Part shown: positions 8,887 through 18,278 of the stretch, piece after piece
Position numbering within the stretch: position 1 is the first letter of the stretch
Layout of the letters: every line of letters starts with the position of its first letter
Source: Viridilinea sp964592425
Lineage (GTDB): Bacteria > Chloroflexota > Chloroflexia > Chloroflexales > Chloroflexaceae
Assembly: GCA_964592425.1 (NCBI GenBank)
Contig: CAZQCG010000024.1
Span: 1 to 64,000, forward strand
DNA length: 64,000 nt
Direction: 5' to 3'
Position numbers and translations under genes: made by a program
Notes under the pieces: generated by a model
Told to the model about the DNA's origin: nothing
What the model saw: only the letters and a program-made list of their open reading frames with translations
The model's database searches: none

Positions 8887-10692
8887 ATGATAACCACGCT
8901 ACGTCAACGTGCCGAGGTTCCCCTTGCCCAGACATGGGATCACGCCAGTATCTACCCCGACCTTGCCGCCTGGGAGGCCGATGTGGCGGCGGTGGAGGCG
9001 ACCCTGGCTGAGTTGGCCGCCTATGCCGGGCGCTTGGATGTGCCAACGGCCCTGTATGAGCTGCTGCAGCGCGCCGAGCAGATCCAGGTGACACTCGGGC
9101 GGATCGATACATATGCGATGATGGGTTTTGACGTTGATACGACGAACCAGGCGGCGGCGGCGGTACGCGAGCGGGCATTTAGTCTCCAGAGCCGGGTGAT
9201 GGCGGCCCTTGCCTTTATCGAGCCGGAGTTGCTGACCCTTGAAGTCACCGCGTTCGAGGCCATGCAGGCGGCAGAGCCAGCTCTGGCTCGGTATGCTCAA
9301 TACCTGAGCGATCTGCGCCGGCGAGCGCCCTATGTGCGCTCGGGCGAGGTTGAAGTGTTGCTGGCTCGTGCCAGTGAGCCTTTGAGCACGCCCTACAGTG
9401 CCTTTATCCTGCTTGCCGAGAGCGATCTGCGCTTTGCCCAGGCGCTTGATCGTCAGGGCCAGGCTCACCCGGTCAGCACTGCAACCGCCGAGACGCTCTT
9501 GCAGAGCCCTGATCGTACCCTGCGCTACAACGCCTGGGCCAGCCATCAGGATGGCTTTCTGGCCTACAAGAATACCCTGGGGGCGCTCTACGCCGGGAGT
9601 GTGCGCGCTGACACCTTCAACGCGACTGCCCGCGGCTATACCGGAACCCTTGCGGCGCGCCTCTTCGCCTCCAACCTCGATCAGCAGGTCTACGACAATG
9701 TGATCGATGCCTGCAACCGCCATCTGCCGATCTGGCACCGCTATTGGGAGATCCGGCGACGGGCCCTGGGTCTTGAGCAACTCGAGGCTTGCGATATCTT
9801 TGCGCCGCTGGTGCCCGTGCCGCACTACAGTTATGCCGATGCCGTTGAGTTGGTCTGCGCCGCCATGAAGCCCCTTGGTGAGGAGTACGTTGCCGTGGCA
9901 CGGGCGGGCCTGACGACCGAGCGTTGGGTGGACATCTATCCTAACCGCGGTAAAGTCAGCGGGGCCTACTCAGGCGGTAGTTATGCCACCCGACCCTTCA
10001 TTCTGCTCAACTACGAGCACACCCTGGTTGATGTGAGCACCCTGGCTCACGAGTTGGGCCACTCGATGCATAGCTGGTATACCCGCCGCACTCAGCCGCC
10101 GATCTATGCCGACTACCCGATCTTCCTGGCCGAGGTGGCCTCGAATTTTAATCAGGCTCTCTTGCGTGGCCACCTGTTGAGCCAGGAACTGGCCCCTGAA
10201 TTTGAGCTAGCCGTGCTGGAAGAGGCGCTGTCCAACTTCCACCGCTACCTCTTCCTGATGCCGATTCTGTCGCAGTTTGAGCACTGGGCTCACATGCAGG
10301 TGGAGCAGGGTGCCCCACTGACGGCCGACCAGTTGAACGCAACGCTGGCCGACCTCTTCACCCGTGCGTATGGCCCGGCGGTCAGGGTTGACCCGGCCCG
10401 CGATGGGATCGTCTGGGCACAGTTTCCGCACCTCTATATGGCCTACTATGTCTATCAGTACGCCTCGGGCATCGCTGCTGCCAATGCCCTTGCTGATGGG
10501 GTGCTGCACGGCGAGGCCAGAGCCCGTGAGCACCACCTGGCCCTGCTCAGCGCCGGCAGCTCGCGCTACCCGCTCGACGTGCTGGCCACGGCTGGCCTTG
10601 ATATGCGCACGCCTGCCCCAATGAACCGCGCCTTTGCCGTCCTGGAAGGCTTTGTTGATCGCCTGGAACAGCTCTACGCCGGGCGAGCTTGA
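8887..10692 (+). CDS. pepF: Oligoendopeptidase F (M3B family), copy 1
   Basis: A 601-residue cytosolic zinc oligopeptidase. The M3 motif HELGHSMHSWY places the zinc-binding His388 and His392 and the catalytic Glu389, with the further ligand Glu in FLAEVASNFNQ about 28 residues later. The C-terminal YVYQYASG segment is typical of PepF. Length agrees with the usual 560-610 residues. The ATG at 8887 has the strong site AAGGAAG four to eight bases upstream. It is followed after 15 bases by a second pepF, so both are probably cotranscribed. PepF enzymes trim peptides of about 7-17 residues released by larger proteases; the tricorn protease further along this window could supply such peptides, though that link is only an inference. 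Confidence 0.93.
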   Translation: MITTLRQRAEVPLAQTWDHASIYPDLAAWEADVAAVEATLAELAAYAGRLDVPTALYELLQRAEQIQVTLGRIDTYAMMGFDVDTTNQAAAAVRERAFSLQSRVMAALAFIEPELLTLEVTAFEAMQAAEPALARYAQYLSDLRRRAPYVRSGEVEVLLARASEPLSTPYSAFILLAESDLRFAQALDRQGQAHPVSTATAETLLQSPDRTLRYNAWASHQDGFLAYKNTLGALYAGSVRADTFNATARGYTGTLAARLFASNLDQQVYDNVIDACNRHLPIWHRYWEIRRRALGLEQLEACDIFAPLVPVPHYSYADAVELVCAAMKPLGEEYVAVARAGLTTERWVDIYPNRGKVSGAYSGGSYATRPFILLNYEHTLVDVSTLAHELGHSMHSWYTRRTQPPIYADYPIFLAEVASNFNQALLRGHLLSQELAPEFELAVLEEALSNFHRYLFLMPILSQFEHWAHMQVEQGAPLTADQLNATLADLFTRAYGPAVRVDPARDGIVWAQFPHLYMAYYVYQYASGIAAANALADGVLHGEARAREHHLALLSAGSSRYPLDVLATAGLDMRTPAPMNRAFAVLEGFVDRLEQLYAGRA

Positions 10693-10707
10693 AATCTGGA
10701 GTTGAAC

Positions 10708-12510
10708 ATGACTGTTGACATACATAAGATACCTACCCGTAGTGAAGCTCCACTCGAATTGACCTGGGATCTCGGCCTGATCTTTGCCGACCTGGCGCAT
10801 TGGGAGGCTGAACTCGCGGCGGTGGAGGAGCTTTCCAGGGCGATGGCGGCCATGCAGGGGCATCTGGGCGAGGGCGCCGCGCAACTATTGGCGGCCTTAC
10901 AGGCCCGCGACGAGGTGCTGCGGCGGCTCTCGGCCCTCTACGTCTATGCTGCCCATCGCAAAGACGCGGACTCTACCGATCCTGTCGGCCAGGCCCTGCA
11001 AGAACGGGCTGGCTCATTTGCGGCCCGCGTGGTAGCCAGTCTGGCTTTCATCGACCCGGAGATCCTGGCGCTGCCCGAAGCCACCCTCACTACGTGGCTT
11101 AGCCAGGAGCCGGGCCTGCAGCTCTATGCCTATGCCATCGAGCGCCTGAATCAACAGCGCGCCCACGTCCGCTCTGCCGAGGTCGAGCAGGTGCTGGCTG
11201 AATATAGCGACCTGACTCGGGCTCCCTATGAGATCTACGAGATGCTCAAAGACTCGGACATTGTCTTTCCGAGCATTCTTGATGAGCAGGGGGCGAGTAT
11301 GCAGCTCTCGCATGCGCGTTTTGGACGCCTGCGCGAGAGCCTCGACCGGCGGGTGCGCCGCGATGCTTATGAGGGTTACTACAGCGCGATCCGGCCTTTC
11401 CGCAATACGATTGCCAGTGCCCTCGGGGCTGCTGTGCGTACCCATGTGCTTGAGGCGCGGGTGCGCAACTATAGCTCGGCCCTGGAGGCGGCCCTGCAGC
11501 CGAATGAGATCCCGCCGGCGGTCTATCACAATCTGATCGAGACAGTCGAAGCGAATCTGGGCCTCAACCATCGCTATATGGAGCTGCGCAAGCGGATTAT
11601 GGGCCTGGACGATCTGCGTGTCTACGATCTCTATGTCCATCCCTTGCCCGAGGTCGAGTTGAAAGTTGCCTATCCCGAAGCCCAGGCGCTGATGCTTGAA
11701 GCCTTCAAACCGCTGGGTGAGGAGTATGGCACGACGCTGCAGCAGGCTTTTGGCAGTCGTTGGATCGATGTCTACGAGAATGTCGGCAAGCGCAGTGGTG
11801 CCTACTCAGGCGGCAGCTATGGCACACCGCCCTATGTGCTGCTCAACTACCAGGATCGCCTCGACGATGCCTTCACGCTGGCCCATGAGCTGGGCCATTC
11901 AATGCACTCCTTCTTCTCACGGCGCACGCAGCCCTTCATCTATGCCAGCTACACGATCTTCGTCGCTGAGGTCGCCTCGACGCTCAACGAAGCCCTGCTG
12001 ACTGACTACCTGCTTAACCACCGCGACGACGAATCGCTGCGCCGACGCTTGCTAGTACAGCAGATCGAAGACATCCGGCGCACGATCATTCGCCAGACGA
12101 TGTTTGCCAGCTTTGAGTTGAGTATCCACCAGCTGGCCGAAGCGGGCCAGCCACTCACCTCCGAGGAGCTTAGTCGGCGCTATTACGACCTGGCGGCCAG
12201 GTACCACGGCCCGGCAGTGACGTTGGATGAGTCGATCAGCCTCGAGTGGGCGCTGATCCCGCACTTCTACTACAACTTCTACGTCTATCAGTACGCGACC
12301 GGCCTTTCGGCGGCGCTGGCGCTGAGCCGGCAGATCATCAACGAAGGCCCGCCTGCGCTCGAGCGCTACCTGGGCTTCCTGCAACGCGGCTCGTCACGTG
12401 CGCCAATTGATCTGCTGCGCGATGCCGGGGTCGATATGACCACCCCGGCCCCGGTACAGGCGGCCATGACGACCTTTGCAACCCTGATCGACCAGTTGGA
12501 GCAGTTGTAG
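10708..12510 (+). CDS. pepF: Oligoendopeptidase F (M3B family), copy 2
   Basis: A 600-residue paralogue of the gene just upstream, sharing layout and motifs: HELGHSMHSFFSR with His393, Glu394 and His397, FVAEVASTLNEALL carrying the third ligand, and YVYQYATGLSAAL near the end. The ATG at 10708 has GGAG six bases upstream; a TTG at 10702 would add only two residues. The copies clearly derive from a tandem duplication but have diverged well away from the active site, for example in the N-terminal 150 residues, suggesting different peptide preferences. A 36-base hairpin region at 12539-12574 follows and may terminate the pair. Confidence 0.93.
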   Translation: MTVDIHKIPTRSEAPLELTWDLGLIFADLAHWEAELAAVEELSRAMAAMQGHLGEGAAQLLAALQARDEVLRRLSALYVYAAHRKDADSTDPVGQALQERAGSFAARVVASLAFIDPEILALPEATLTTWLSQEPGLQLYAYAIERLNQQRAHVRSAEVEQVLAEYSDLTRAPYEIYEMLKDSDIVFPSILDEQGASMQLSHARFGRLRESLDRRVRRDAYEGYYSAIRPFRNTIASALGAAVRTHVLEARVRNYSSALEAALQPNEIPPAVYHNLIETVEANLGLNHRYMELRKRIMGLDDLRVYDLYVHPLPEVELKVAYPEAQALMLEAFKPLGEEYGTTLQQAFGSRWIDVYENVGKRSGAYSGGSYGTPPYVLLNYQDRLDDAFTLAHELGHSMHSFFSRRTQPFIYASYTIFVAEVASTLNEALLTDYLLNHRDDESLRRRLLVQQIEDIRRTIIRQTMFASFELSIHQLAEAGQPLTSEELSRRYYDLAARYHGPAVTLDESISLEWALIPHFYYNFYVYQYATGLSAALALSRQIINEGPPALERYLGFLQRGSSRAPIDLLRDAGVDMTTPAPVQAAMTTFATLIDQLEQL

Positions 12511-12538
12511 GAGGGGCAGGGGGTCTAACGATCAACGG

Positions 12539-12574
12539 TGACATGTGCGCCCATCACGGCGTGGGCGCGCATGT
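12539..12574 (+). terminator. Hairpin after pepF pair
   Basis: GACATG-T-GCGCCCA pairs with TGGGCGC-G-CATGTC around an eight-base loop, with one mismatch. There is no following T run, so it is a weak or factor-dependent terminator at best. The same sequence is also the left copy of the direct repeat that flanks the DUF4058 gene. Confidence 0.4.
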
Positions 12575-12632
12575 CAAGCGGCACTTTCTTCTGTACTGTA
12601 CCTATCGAAGCGGTGGCTGAAGGAATACGCAC

Positions 12633-13421
12633 ATGGCTTCTCCGTTTCCTGGTATGGATCCATATCTTGAGGGCTATCTTTGGCCTGACGTACATAATGC
12701 TCTTTCTGCAAAAATTCGTCAGATTCTTACGCCACGCATTCGCCCTCGTTATACTGCGCGTTTGAACATCTACGTTGTTGAAGATATATCTCCCGAGGGC
12801 GACATTGGGATTTTGTATCCCGATGTCGAAATTATGCGAAATCAAAGGTCTGATGAAACGAGGTCTTCAGTTGTACCGCGATTAGATACTGCTTTTGGAG
12901 TCGTAACTCCAGCAGCGCTGACCATACCTGTTGTGTTACCGATTGATGTTCAGATTGCCACGGTTGAGATTCGTGATACTGCACAAAATCAACTCGTCAC
13001 CTCGATTGAAATCTTATCCCCGGTCAATAAACGGGATCCAGGTTTACAGCAATATCGTTTGAAGCGACAACGGCTCTATCAGGCTGGAGTTCACCTTTTG
13101 GAACTGGATCTTCTGAGGCGTGGTACACGACCAATTACCCACGCTACATTACCTGATGTACCGTATCTCATCACATTGACTCGTGCCCATACAGGAAAGA
13201 CAGAAGTCTGGCCATTAGGGTTGCAAGACAAATGGCCTATTGTACCAATTCCATTACGGCAACCTGATGATGATGTTGCTTTAGATCTAGGAACTGCGTT
13301 CACCGAAACATATGACGAAGCGGCATATGATTTGTCGATTAATTATCAGGAGCCGCCACCGGCCCCCGCATTATCGGATGCCGAGAAAGCGTGGGTGCGA
13401 ATATGGTTTGAGCAGCGTTAG
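12633..13421 (+). CDS. DUF4058 family protein
   Basis: A 262-residue protein beginning MASPFPGMDPYLE, the hallmark opening of DUF4058 proteins, followed by WPDVHN and later EILSPVNKR. The family is abundant in Chloroflexota, Planctomycetes and Cyanobacteria and has no established function; weak nuclease-like resemblance in the EILSPVNK region is a guess. The coding sequence is visibly poorer in G and C than its neighbours, with many A/T-ending codons, and lies between imperfect direct repeats. Both point to recent acquisition. It stands alone, with no partner gene in the same orientation nearby, and is followed by a GC-rich hairpin at 13459-13488. The protein is complete, without signal peptide or membrane segment. 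Confidence 0.85.
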   Translation: MASPFPGMDPYLEGYLWPDVHNALSAKIRQILTPRIRPRYTARLNIYVVEDISPEGDIGILYPDVEIMRNQRSDETRSSVVPRLDTAFGVVTPAALTIPVVLPIDVQIATVEIRDTAQNQLVTSIEILSPVNKRDPGLQQYRLKRQRLYQAGVHLLELDLLRRGTRPITHATLPDVPYLITLTRAHTGKTEVWPLGLQDKWPIVPIPLRQPDDDVALDLGTAFTETYDEAAYDLSINYQEPPPAPALSDAEKAWVRIWFEQR

Positions 13422-13458
13422 ATATGACCGTCCGGGTATGACATCCGGGTATGGCGTA

Positions 13459-13488
13459 GGGGCGCAGCAGCAACCGCTGCTGCGCCCC
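13459..13488. terminator. GC-rich hairpin, dispersed family member
   Basis: GGGGCGCAGCAGC (13459-13471) and GCTGCTGCGCCCC (13476-13488) form a perfect 13-bp stem around AACC. It lies between the converging DUF4058 and substrate-binding-protein genes, so it can act as a bidirectional terminator. Nearly the same element, with the same GGCGT flank, recurs at 44505-44535. Confidence 0.6.
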
Positions 13489-13503
13489 CATGGTGTTCGA
13501 CGA

Positions 13504-14574
13504 TCAACGGCGACATGGCGTGCCCAGGGCGGCGTGGGCGGCGCGCAAAGGGGCATTGTCGATGGCCTCCTCTATGGCGACCGGCCCCTTAAGCAGGTTC
13601 AAGGCCTGCATCAGTCGGGCCTGAGCGGCCCAGACTTCAGGGTCGCTATAGCCGAGACATGCGGCCCCGGCCCCGTAGCGCAGCAGCTTGATCGTCTCGG
13701 CGGCCTCGAAGGCCAGTTGCTCACGGTCGAGTTCGGGGTTGAAGCCAAGCACAAGCTCAATCGCTGCTTCCGGATCGGCCAGGGCGTCTTGCCAGCCATG
13801 CAGTGTGGCCGTGACAAAGGCGGCAACGGTACGCGGGTTAGCCTGGGCGAAGGCCGCCGTGGTAAAGAGGGTGTCGCCCATCAGCTGTACACCATAGTCG
13901 CGGGCGACGATCAGCTTAACTTCAGCCCCGGCCCGGCGGGCGATATTGGGCTGGTCGGTGGCGTAGACCGGCCAGACATCAACGCGCCGTTCGAGAAAGG
14001 GGGCCAGGCTGAAATCGCCGGGCACCTCGCGGATGCGTGTGCGATCAACCCCGGTCGCGGCCAGCAGGGCGCGGTACTCGGTCTCAACATTGTCGCCGTA
14101 GAACATACCGACCCGGCGATCGACAAAGTCCTGCGGCCCATTGATACCTGCGTCGCCATGAACCATAAAGGCGACCGGGCTGGCCTGGAACCAGGTGGCC
14201 AGCGCCTGCACCGCGATGCCCTGGTCACGGGCGATCAGCACCGTATCGGCCCCGGTACTGCCGAAGGTGTCGGCCCCCGAGGCGACTAGCGGCAGGGAGA
14301 CCAGGTCGGGACTCCCCGGGTTGATCGTCACGTCGAGGCCGGCCTGTGTGTAGTAGCCGCGTTGCTGCGCCACCAGGTAGCCAGCAAACTGCCATTGGGG
14401 GAACCATTGCAGGCGCATGCGTACTGCGCGTACTTCCGGGCCGCCATCGTCGGCGGGGGCTGCGGGTGGCACGCTAGCACAGCCAGCAGCCAGGATGATC
14501 AACAAGAGGAGGTAGGGAAGCTTAGCCAGGGTTCGATAGCCCTGACATTTCATCGTGGCGGGAGATCGCGTCAT
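13504..14574 (-). CDS. THI5/NMT1-type ABC substrate-binding lipoprotein
   Basis: A 356-residue periplasmic-type binding protein. The hydrophobic leader ends in a lipobox, LAAGC, followed by a Pro/Ala linker. The mature part opens with MRLQWFPQWQFAGYLVAQ and continues with GYYTQAGLDVTI, which matches the ThiY/NMT1/SsuA class that binds pyrimidine precursors of thiamine or sulfonates. No permease or ATPase gene of an ABC transporter is adjacent, so it works with components elsewhere or as a sensor. Its start overlaps the upstream hydrolase stop as ATGA, so it is translationally coupled; an internal ATG at 14553 is an alternative but lacks a ribosome site. The 3' end doubles as the right copy of the direct repeat near the DUF4058 gene. 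Confidence 0.8.
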   Translation of the reverse strand: MTRSPATMKCQGYRTLAKLPYLLLLIILAAGCASVPPAAPADDGGPEVRAVRMRLQWFPQWQFAGYLVAQQRGYYTQAGLDVTINPGSPDLVSLPLVASGADTFGSTGADTVLIARDQGIAVQALATWFQASPVAFMVHGDAGINGPQDFVDRRVGMFYGDNVETEYRALLAATGVDRTRIREVPGDFSLAPFLERRVDVWPVYATDQPNIARRAGAEVKLIVARDYGVQLMGDTLFTTAAFAQANPRTVAAFVTATLHGWQDALADPEAAIELVLGFNPELDREQLAFEAAETIKLLRYGAGAACLGYSDPEVWAAQARLMQALNLLKGPVAIEEAIDNAPLRAAHAALGTPCRR

Positions 14575-15632
14575 TGGTGAGTACTTGCTCTATTTACCAA
14601 CTCGGCGGTGATGGCGTGATGGCGGTAGGGGGGTGGGGTGCGTTGGGGGTAGGTGCGGTTACTGAGCACCACCAGGGCCAGGTTGTGCTCCGGCAGACCG
14701 ACCAGGGCTGGCCCGGTGAAGCCGGTGTGGCCGAAGCTGTTTGCGGCGGCGCTGCCCATAAAGCCGGGCCGGTTGAGCATCCAGCCAAGTCCGCAGTGGA
14801 TTGTGCTACCGCCTGGCCCACGTAGCCCGCTGGTATGGTTACGCAGCGCTTCGGCTACACTAGCCTCGTGCAGAATCTGGCGTCCCTGCCTGCTACCACC
14901 TTCCAGCCACATACGCATCAGCCGTTCGAGATCGCTCGTTGTGCTGAAGAGTCCGGCATGGCCCGCGATCCCGCCGAGTGCCGCCGCGCTCTCATCATGA
15001 ACGGTACCATGCACCAGGCCGCCCCGCCAGGTGTTGTCCCACTCGGTCGGCACGATCCGTGCCGTAAGGCTCGCTGGCGGGCAAAAGCTTGTCTCCTCCA
15101 TACCCAGGGGGCCTAGAACCAACTCGCGCAGGGCCAGGTCGAGGGGCGCACCAGCCACACATGCCACCACTTCGCCCAGCAGGAAGCTGTTGATGTTGGT
15201 GTAGGCCACCACACTACCGGGTTGACAAAGGGGCTGGGCAGCCCAGACGGCGTCACGAATGCCAGCAGCGCCAGCTTCGCGCAGCAACGACAGGCGCAGA
15301 TCAAGGCCGCTGCTATGGGTCAGCAGGTGGTAAAGGGTGACACCGTGGGCGCGCACAGCGGGCAGCCAGTGCGTCACCTCTTCTTCCAGTTTGAGCCACC
15401 CGGCATCAAGCAGCACAAGCGCCGCCGTCGCCGTTACGATCTTGGTCAAGGAGGCAATGTCGAAGATGTCGTTGAGGGCGACAGGCCGCGAGCCGGAGTC
15501 GGCGTACATGGTTGTGCCGCAGGCCAGGTGCTGCAGGTGCTGCCCGCCCTGGCTTACCAGCACAACAACGCCGGGAAAGATCTGCGCTGCAATTGCGTCT
15601 TCGCAGATGCGGGTGATCGCGCGCTCGGTCAT
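14571..15632 (-). CDS. Serine hydrolase, class C beta-lactamase-like
   Basis: A 353-residue serine hydrolase of the beta-lactamase/penicillin-binding family. The nucleophile motif is SLTK (Ser61, Lys64), the second motif is YTN (Tyr144, Asn146) and the third is HTG in FGHTGFTG near the C terminus. There is no clear signal peptide, which favours an esterase or cytoplasmic peptide/amide hydrolase over a true beta-lactamase. The ATG at 15632 is chosen because it overlaps the VWA-protein stop by one base (TGATG); a longer frame reaches 15722 within the VWA gene. Its own stop overlaps the substrate-binding-protein start. It is thus the middle gene of a tightly coupled three-gene run. Confidence 0.85.
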   Translation of the reverse strand: MTERAITRICEDAIAAQIFPGVVVLVSQGGQHLQHLACGTTMYADSGSRPVALNDIFDIASLTKIVTATAALVLLDAGWLKLEEEVTHWLPAVRAHGVTLYHLLTHSSGLDLRLSLLREAGAAGIRDAVWAAQPLCQPGSVVAYTNINSFLLGEVVACVAGAPLDLALRELVLGPLGMEETSFCPPASLTARIVPTEWDNTWRGGLVHGTVHDESAAALGGIAGHAGLFSTTSDLERLMRMWLEGGSRQGRQILHEASVAEALRNHTSGLRGPGGSTIHCGLGWMLNRPGFMGSAAANSFGHTGFTGPALVGLPEHNLALVVLSNRTYPQRTPPPYRHHAITAELVNRASTHQ

Positions 15633-18208
15633 CAGGCGCTCCAACCACGCACGAAGACACCGCGCCGCACCGCGATTTCGAGCACCCAGAGGGCCAGGGC
15701 CAGTCCCAACAGCCACGGCCATAGGCTCACTGGTTCGGCGGCGGGTGGTGGGGCCTCCGCTGCCTGTGGGAGTACTTCAGCAAGCAGCGTCCCGCCCGTC
15801 ACTTCGCTGATCGCGGTAAGTAACGCCAGCCCGCTGGCCGGATCAGTGGGCGCATAGTACTCGGCGGGCACCGGCTGCACATAACCAACCTGCCGTTCGA
15901 GCAGCGCACCGTCTTGTAAGACCACGACCGAGAGGGCATATGCACCGGGGGCAAGGGCGGTCAGATCCTGGGCATAGCGTCCAGGCGCTACCTGGCCCAG
16001 GTCAACGCTGCGTTGCGAGCCGTCGGGCAGGGTAATGCGGGCATTGACGCTGGCCAGGTCGAGGGGTAGACCACCGGGCTGGAGCACATCAACCAGCAGG
16101 TGCGCACCGTCGGGGCGCGGCTCAAGGCGCACCTGGAGCGGGCCGCTCTCCGGTTCGGGCAGGGTATAGCGTACAGCCTGGGCCCAGAAGCGCTCGAAGC
16201 CCCCCCATGCGGCCCAGTCGCCTGCCCACGGATCGGCGCTACTGGAGGTCCAGGCGATCGAGCGACCCAGGCCATACTGCCAGACGGCAAGCAAGGGATC
16301 TTCTTCAGGCGCACGTAGTACCACCTCAGCGCCGGGCCGCGGCTGAGTGGCGATATAGCCTTGCAAGGGCGGCAGTTCGACCGGGGCGAAGTCGCGCATA
16401 ATCGGGTGGGGCTGGTTCAGACCAACACGCATAGTGCCCTCGACCACCAGATCGGCGCGGGCGATCGCGCTCTCGAGCAGGGTCAGGCGGGGAATATCCT
16501 CGGGCTGGTCGGCGTAGTAGTAGCGCCCGCCGCCCCAGCGGGCCAGTTGCTCAAGCAGGGTCACGTCGGAGTCTTCACCAATGGCGATGGTCGAGAGGGT
16601 GATCGAGTTGGCCTGGGCAGTAGCGACCAGATCCTGGTAGGCGCGGTAGTCGTTGGTGAAACTGCGTCCATCGGTGAGCAGAACTGCATGGCGCACGCCG
16701 GTGGGCTGCAGGGCCAGGGCTGGCAGCCCTTCGCGCAGGGCATACTCGATCTCGGTGCCACCCCCACTCGGTAGATCGAGTACCGCCTGTTGAATAGCCG
16801 CCAGGCTGCCGCGCTCGTCCAGCAGTTGGAAGTTAATCACCCAGAGCGTGCCCGTATCAAAAGCGAGGATACCAATGCGATCACCAGGCCGCAGACTTTC
16901 GCTGGCCAGGATCGCCGCCTCTTTGGCCATATCAAACTTACTGACCCCGAAGGCGGCGGTCATACTGGCCGAGCGGTCAACGATTAGCAGCAGGGCGACC
17001 TCGGTGCGTTCGGGGCGCGGCGGCGGCTCCATCAATACCGGCAAGACCTCTTCAAGCGGCGTAGCTTTGTAGCCACCGAGGGTATAGGCATTGCGCCCAC
17101 CAAGTACCACCAGCCCACGTCCCTCACTGCGCACAAACTCGCGTACAGTCGCCATCTGGTCGAGGCTCAAGCTGGTGGCTGGCACATCAACCAGCACCAT
17201 CCCATCATAGGTTGCCAGGTCGGCCAGACGCCCCGGTAGGCTGGGCGCTGCAACGATCTGGGTTGTGAGGCCCTGGCGTTCTAGGGCCTGGCCAAGCAGG
17301 GTTGCCTCACTCTCGGTGCGCGCCACGAGCAAGACGCGGGGCGGCGGGTTGACGACGGAGGTGGCGGCAATAGCATTATTTTCGCCAAAGGTGTCGCCGC
17401 TAGCCATAGCAAGCTCGGCCCGTAACTGCAGCACACCGGGGTTCGCGGCGCGATGGCGAAAGCGGAAGCTTTCTTCACCCGGCTGCAGCTGCACCTGCTC
17501 ATCGGCAAGCAGGGTCGTACCTTCCCACAGGCGTAGGTGGCCAGCGAGGGTGGTATCGCTGGTAGGATCGGCTGTGACGTGGGTAACGATCGTGATCGGG
17601 AACTCCTCACCGACCCGCAGGCTAGTCGGCACCTGCAACTCGATCAGGGCTGCTTCGCTGCGTGATGCAGGGCGCACCGGGGCTACGTCAACGCGGAGCC
17701 CGGCGGCGGCTGCCAGGTGCGCCTCGGCCAGGGCGGTGCCGCCCGTATCGTAGCCATCGCTGAGCAGCACAACCCGCCCGCCTCCCGGTAGCAGCGCTCG
17801 AGCGGTACGCAAGCCCGCGCCAAGCTCACTCCCGTCCGGGTCAGGCATGTGTGTAGCTGCCTGCTCCTCGCTGCCGGATGCTGGCGGGCCGCTGAGCACC
17901 TCCGCGCCGAAATAGAGCACCTGCGCCGCCGGATCGCTCGCCACCAAATCAGCAGCCTGGCTGCGCAGGGCGGCCTGGGTGGCTGGCGTCAGGCTAGCGG
18001 ATTGGTCAACCAGCACCACCAGCGGCCCTTCGGATGGCTGCTCGTGGCTCAAGAGGGGATCGGTCAGGGCGACTACCACGGCAGCCAGGGCCAGCAGGCG
18101 CAGCAGTAGGGCTGTAGCCGGTACGCGCACGCCACGCCAGCGCCAGAGCAGGACTACCACAGGTAAGATCAGCAGCAGGGCGAGCAACTGAGGGTTGCGC
18201 AAGATCAT
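15632..18208 (-). CDS. Membrane protein with two VWA-type domains
   Basis: An 858-residue protein with two N-terminal membrane segments (about 7-22 and 33-50) and one near the C terminus (about 833-850). A first VWA-like domain begins VVLVDQSAS (residues 68-72 form DxSxS). A Rossmann-like amidotransferase-type stretch follows at about 290-375, then a second VWA domain with DRSAS at 411-415 and VVLLTDGRSF downstream. Such proteins with a glutamine-amidotransferase-like middle are common in Chloroflexota and Planctomycetes and are often linked with MoxR ATPases and metal-dependent protein assembly; here the only MoxR gene is 15 kb away. The ATG at 18208 has AGGGGG just upstream. A role in envelope protein assembly is inference. 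Confidence 0.8.
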   Translation of the reverse strand: MILRNPQLLALLLILPVVVLLWRWRGVRVPATALLLRLLALAAVVVALTDPLLSHEQPSEGPLVVLVDQSASLTPATQAALRSQAADLVASDPAAQVLYFGAEVLSGPPASGSEEQAATHMPDPDGSELGAGLRTARALLPGGGRVVLLSDGYDTGGTALAEAHLAAAAGLRVDVAPVRPASRSEAALIELQVPTSLRVGEEFPITIVTHVTADPTSDTTLAGHLRLWEGTTLLADEQVQLQPGEESFRFRHRAANPGVLQLRAELAMASGDTFGENNAIAATSVVNPPPRVLLVARTESEATLLGQALERQGLTTQIVAAPSLPGRLADLATYDGMVLVDVPATSLSLDQMATVREFVRSEGRGLVVLGGRNAYTLGGYKATPLEEVLPVLMEPPPRPERTEVALLLIVDRSASMTAAFGVSKFDMAKEAAILASESLRPGDRIGILAFDTGTLWVINFQLLDERGSLAAIQQAVLDLPSGGGTEIEYALREGLPALALQPTGVRHAVLLTDGRSFTNDYRAYQDLVATAQANSITLSTIAIGEDSDVTLLEQLARWGGGRYYYADQPEDIPRLTLLESAIARADLVVEGTMRVGLNQPHPIMRDFAPVELPPLQGYIATQPRPGAEVVLRAPEEDPLLAVWQYGLGRSIAWTSSSADPWAGDWAAWGGFERFWAQAVRYTLPEPESGPLQVRLEPRPDGAHLLVDVLQPGGLPLDLASVNARITLPDGSQRSVDLGQVAPGRYAQDLTALAPGAYALSVVVLQDGALLERQVGYVQPVPAEYYAPTDPASGLALLTAISEVTGGTLLAEVLPQAAEAPPPAAEPVSLWPWLLGLALALWVLEIAVRRGVFVRGWSA

Positions 18209-18278
18209 GCGCGCCCCCTGAAGGATGCTATCAGGAGCAGCAGGGGGTGGCCCACGGGCTGCGGCAAAGGTGCGCCCA

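Larger units (their letters stand above)
12529..13548. repeat. Imperfect direct repeats flanking DUF4058 gene
   Basis: The left copy, beginning CGATCAACGGTGACATG at 12529, and the right copy, beginning CGATCAACGGCGACATG at 13500, match at all but one of the first 17 bases. They remain similar for about 45 bases, through CGGCGTGGGC in both. The right copy is the 3' end of the substrate-binding-protein gene, so the left copy is a duplicate of that gene end. The arrangement brackets an AT-richer gene and suggests insertion or unequal recombination. Confidence 0.5.

Noticed and set aside
12525..12845. 106-aa minus-strand frame opposite the DUF4058 gene
   Set aside because: It is antisense to a recognised family member; its only familiar part is the C-terminal codons, which reflect the duplicated gene end.
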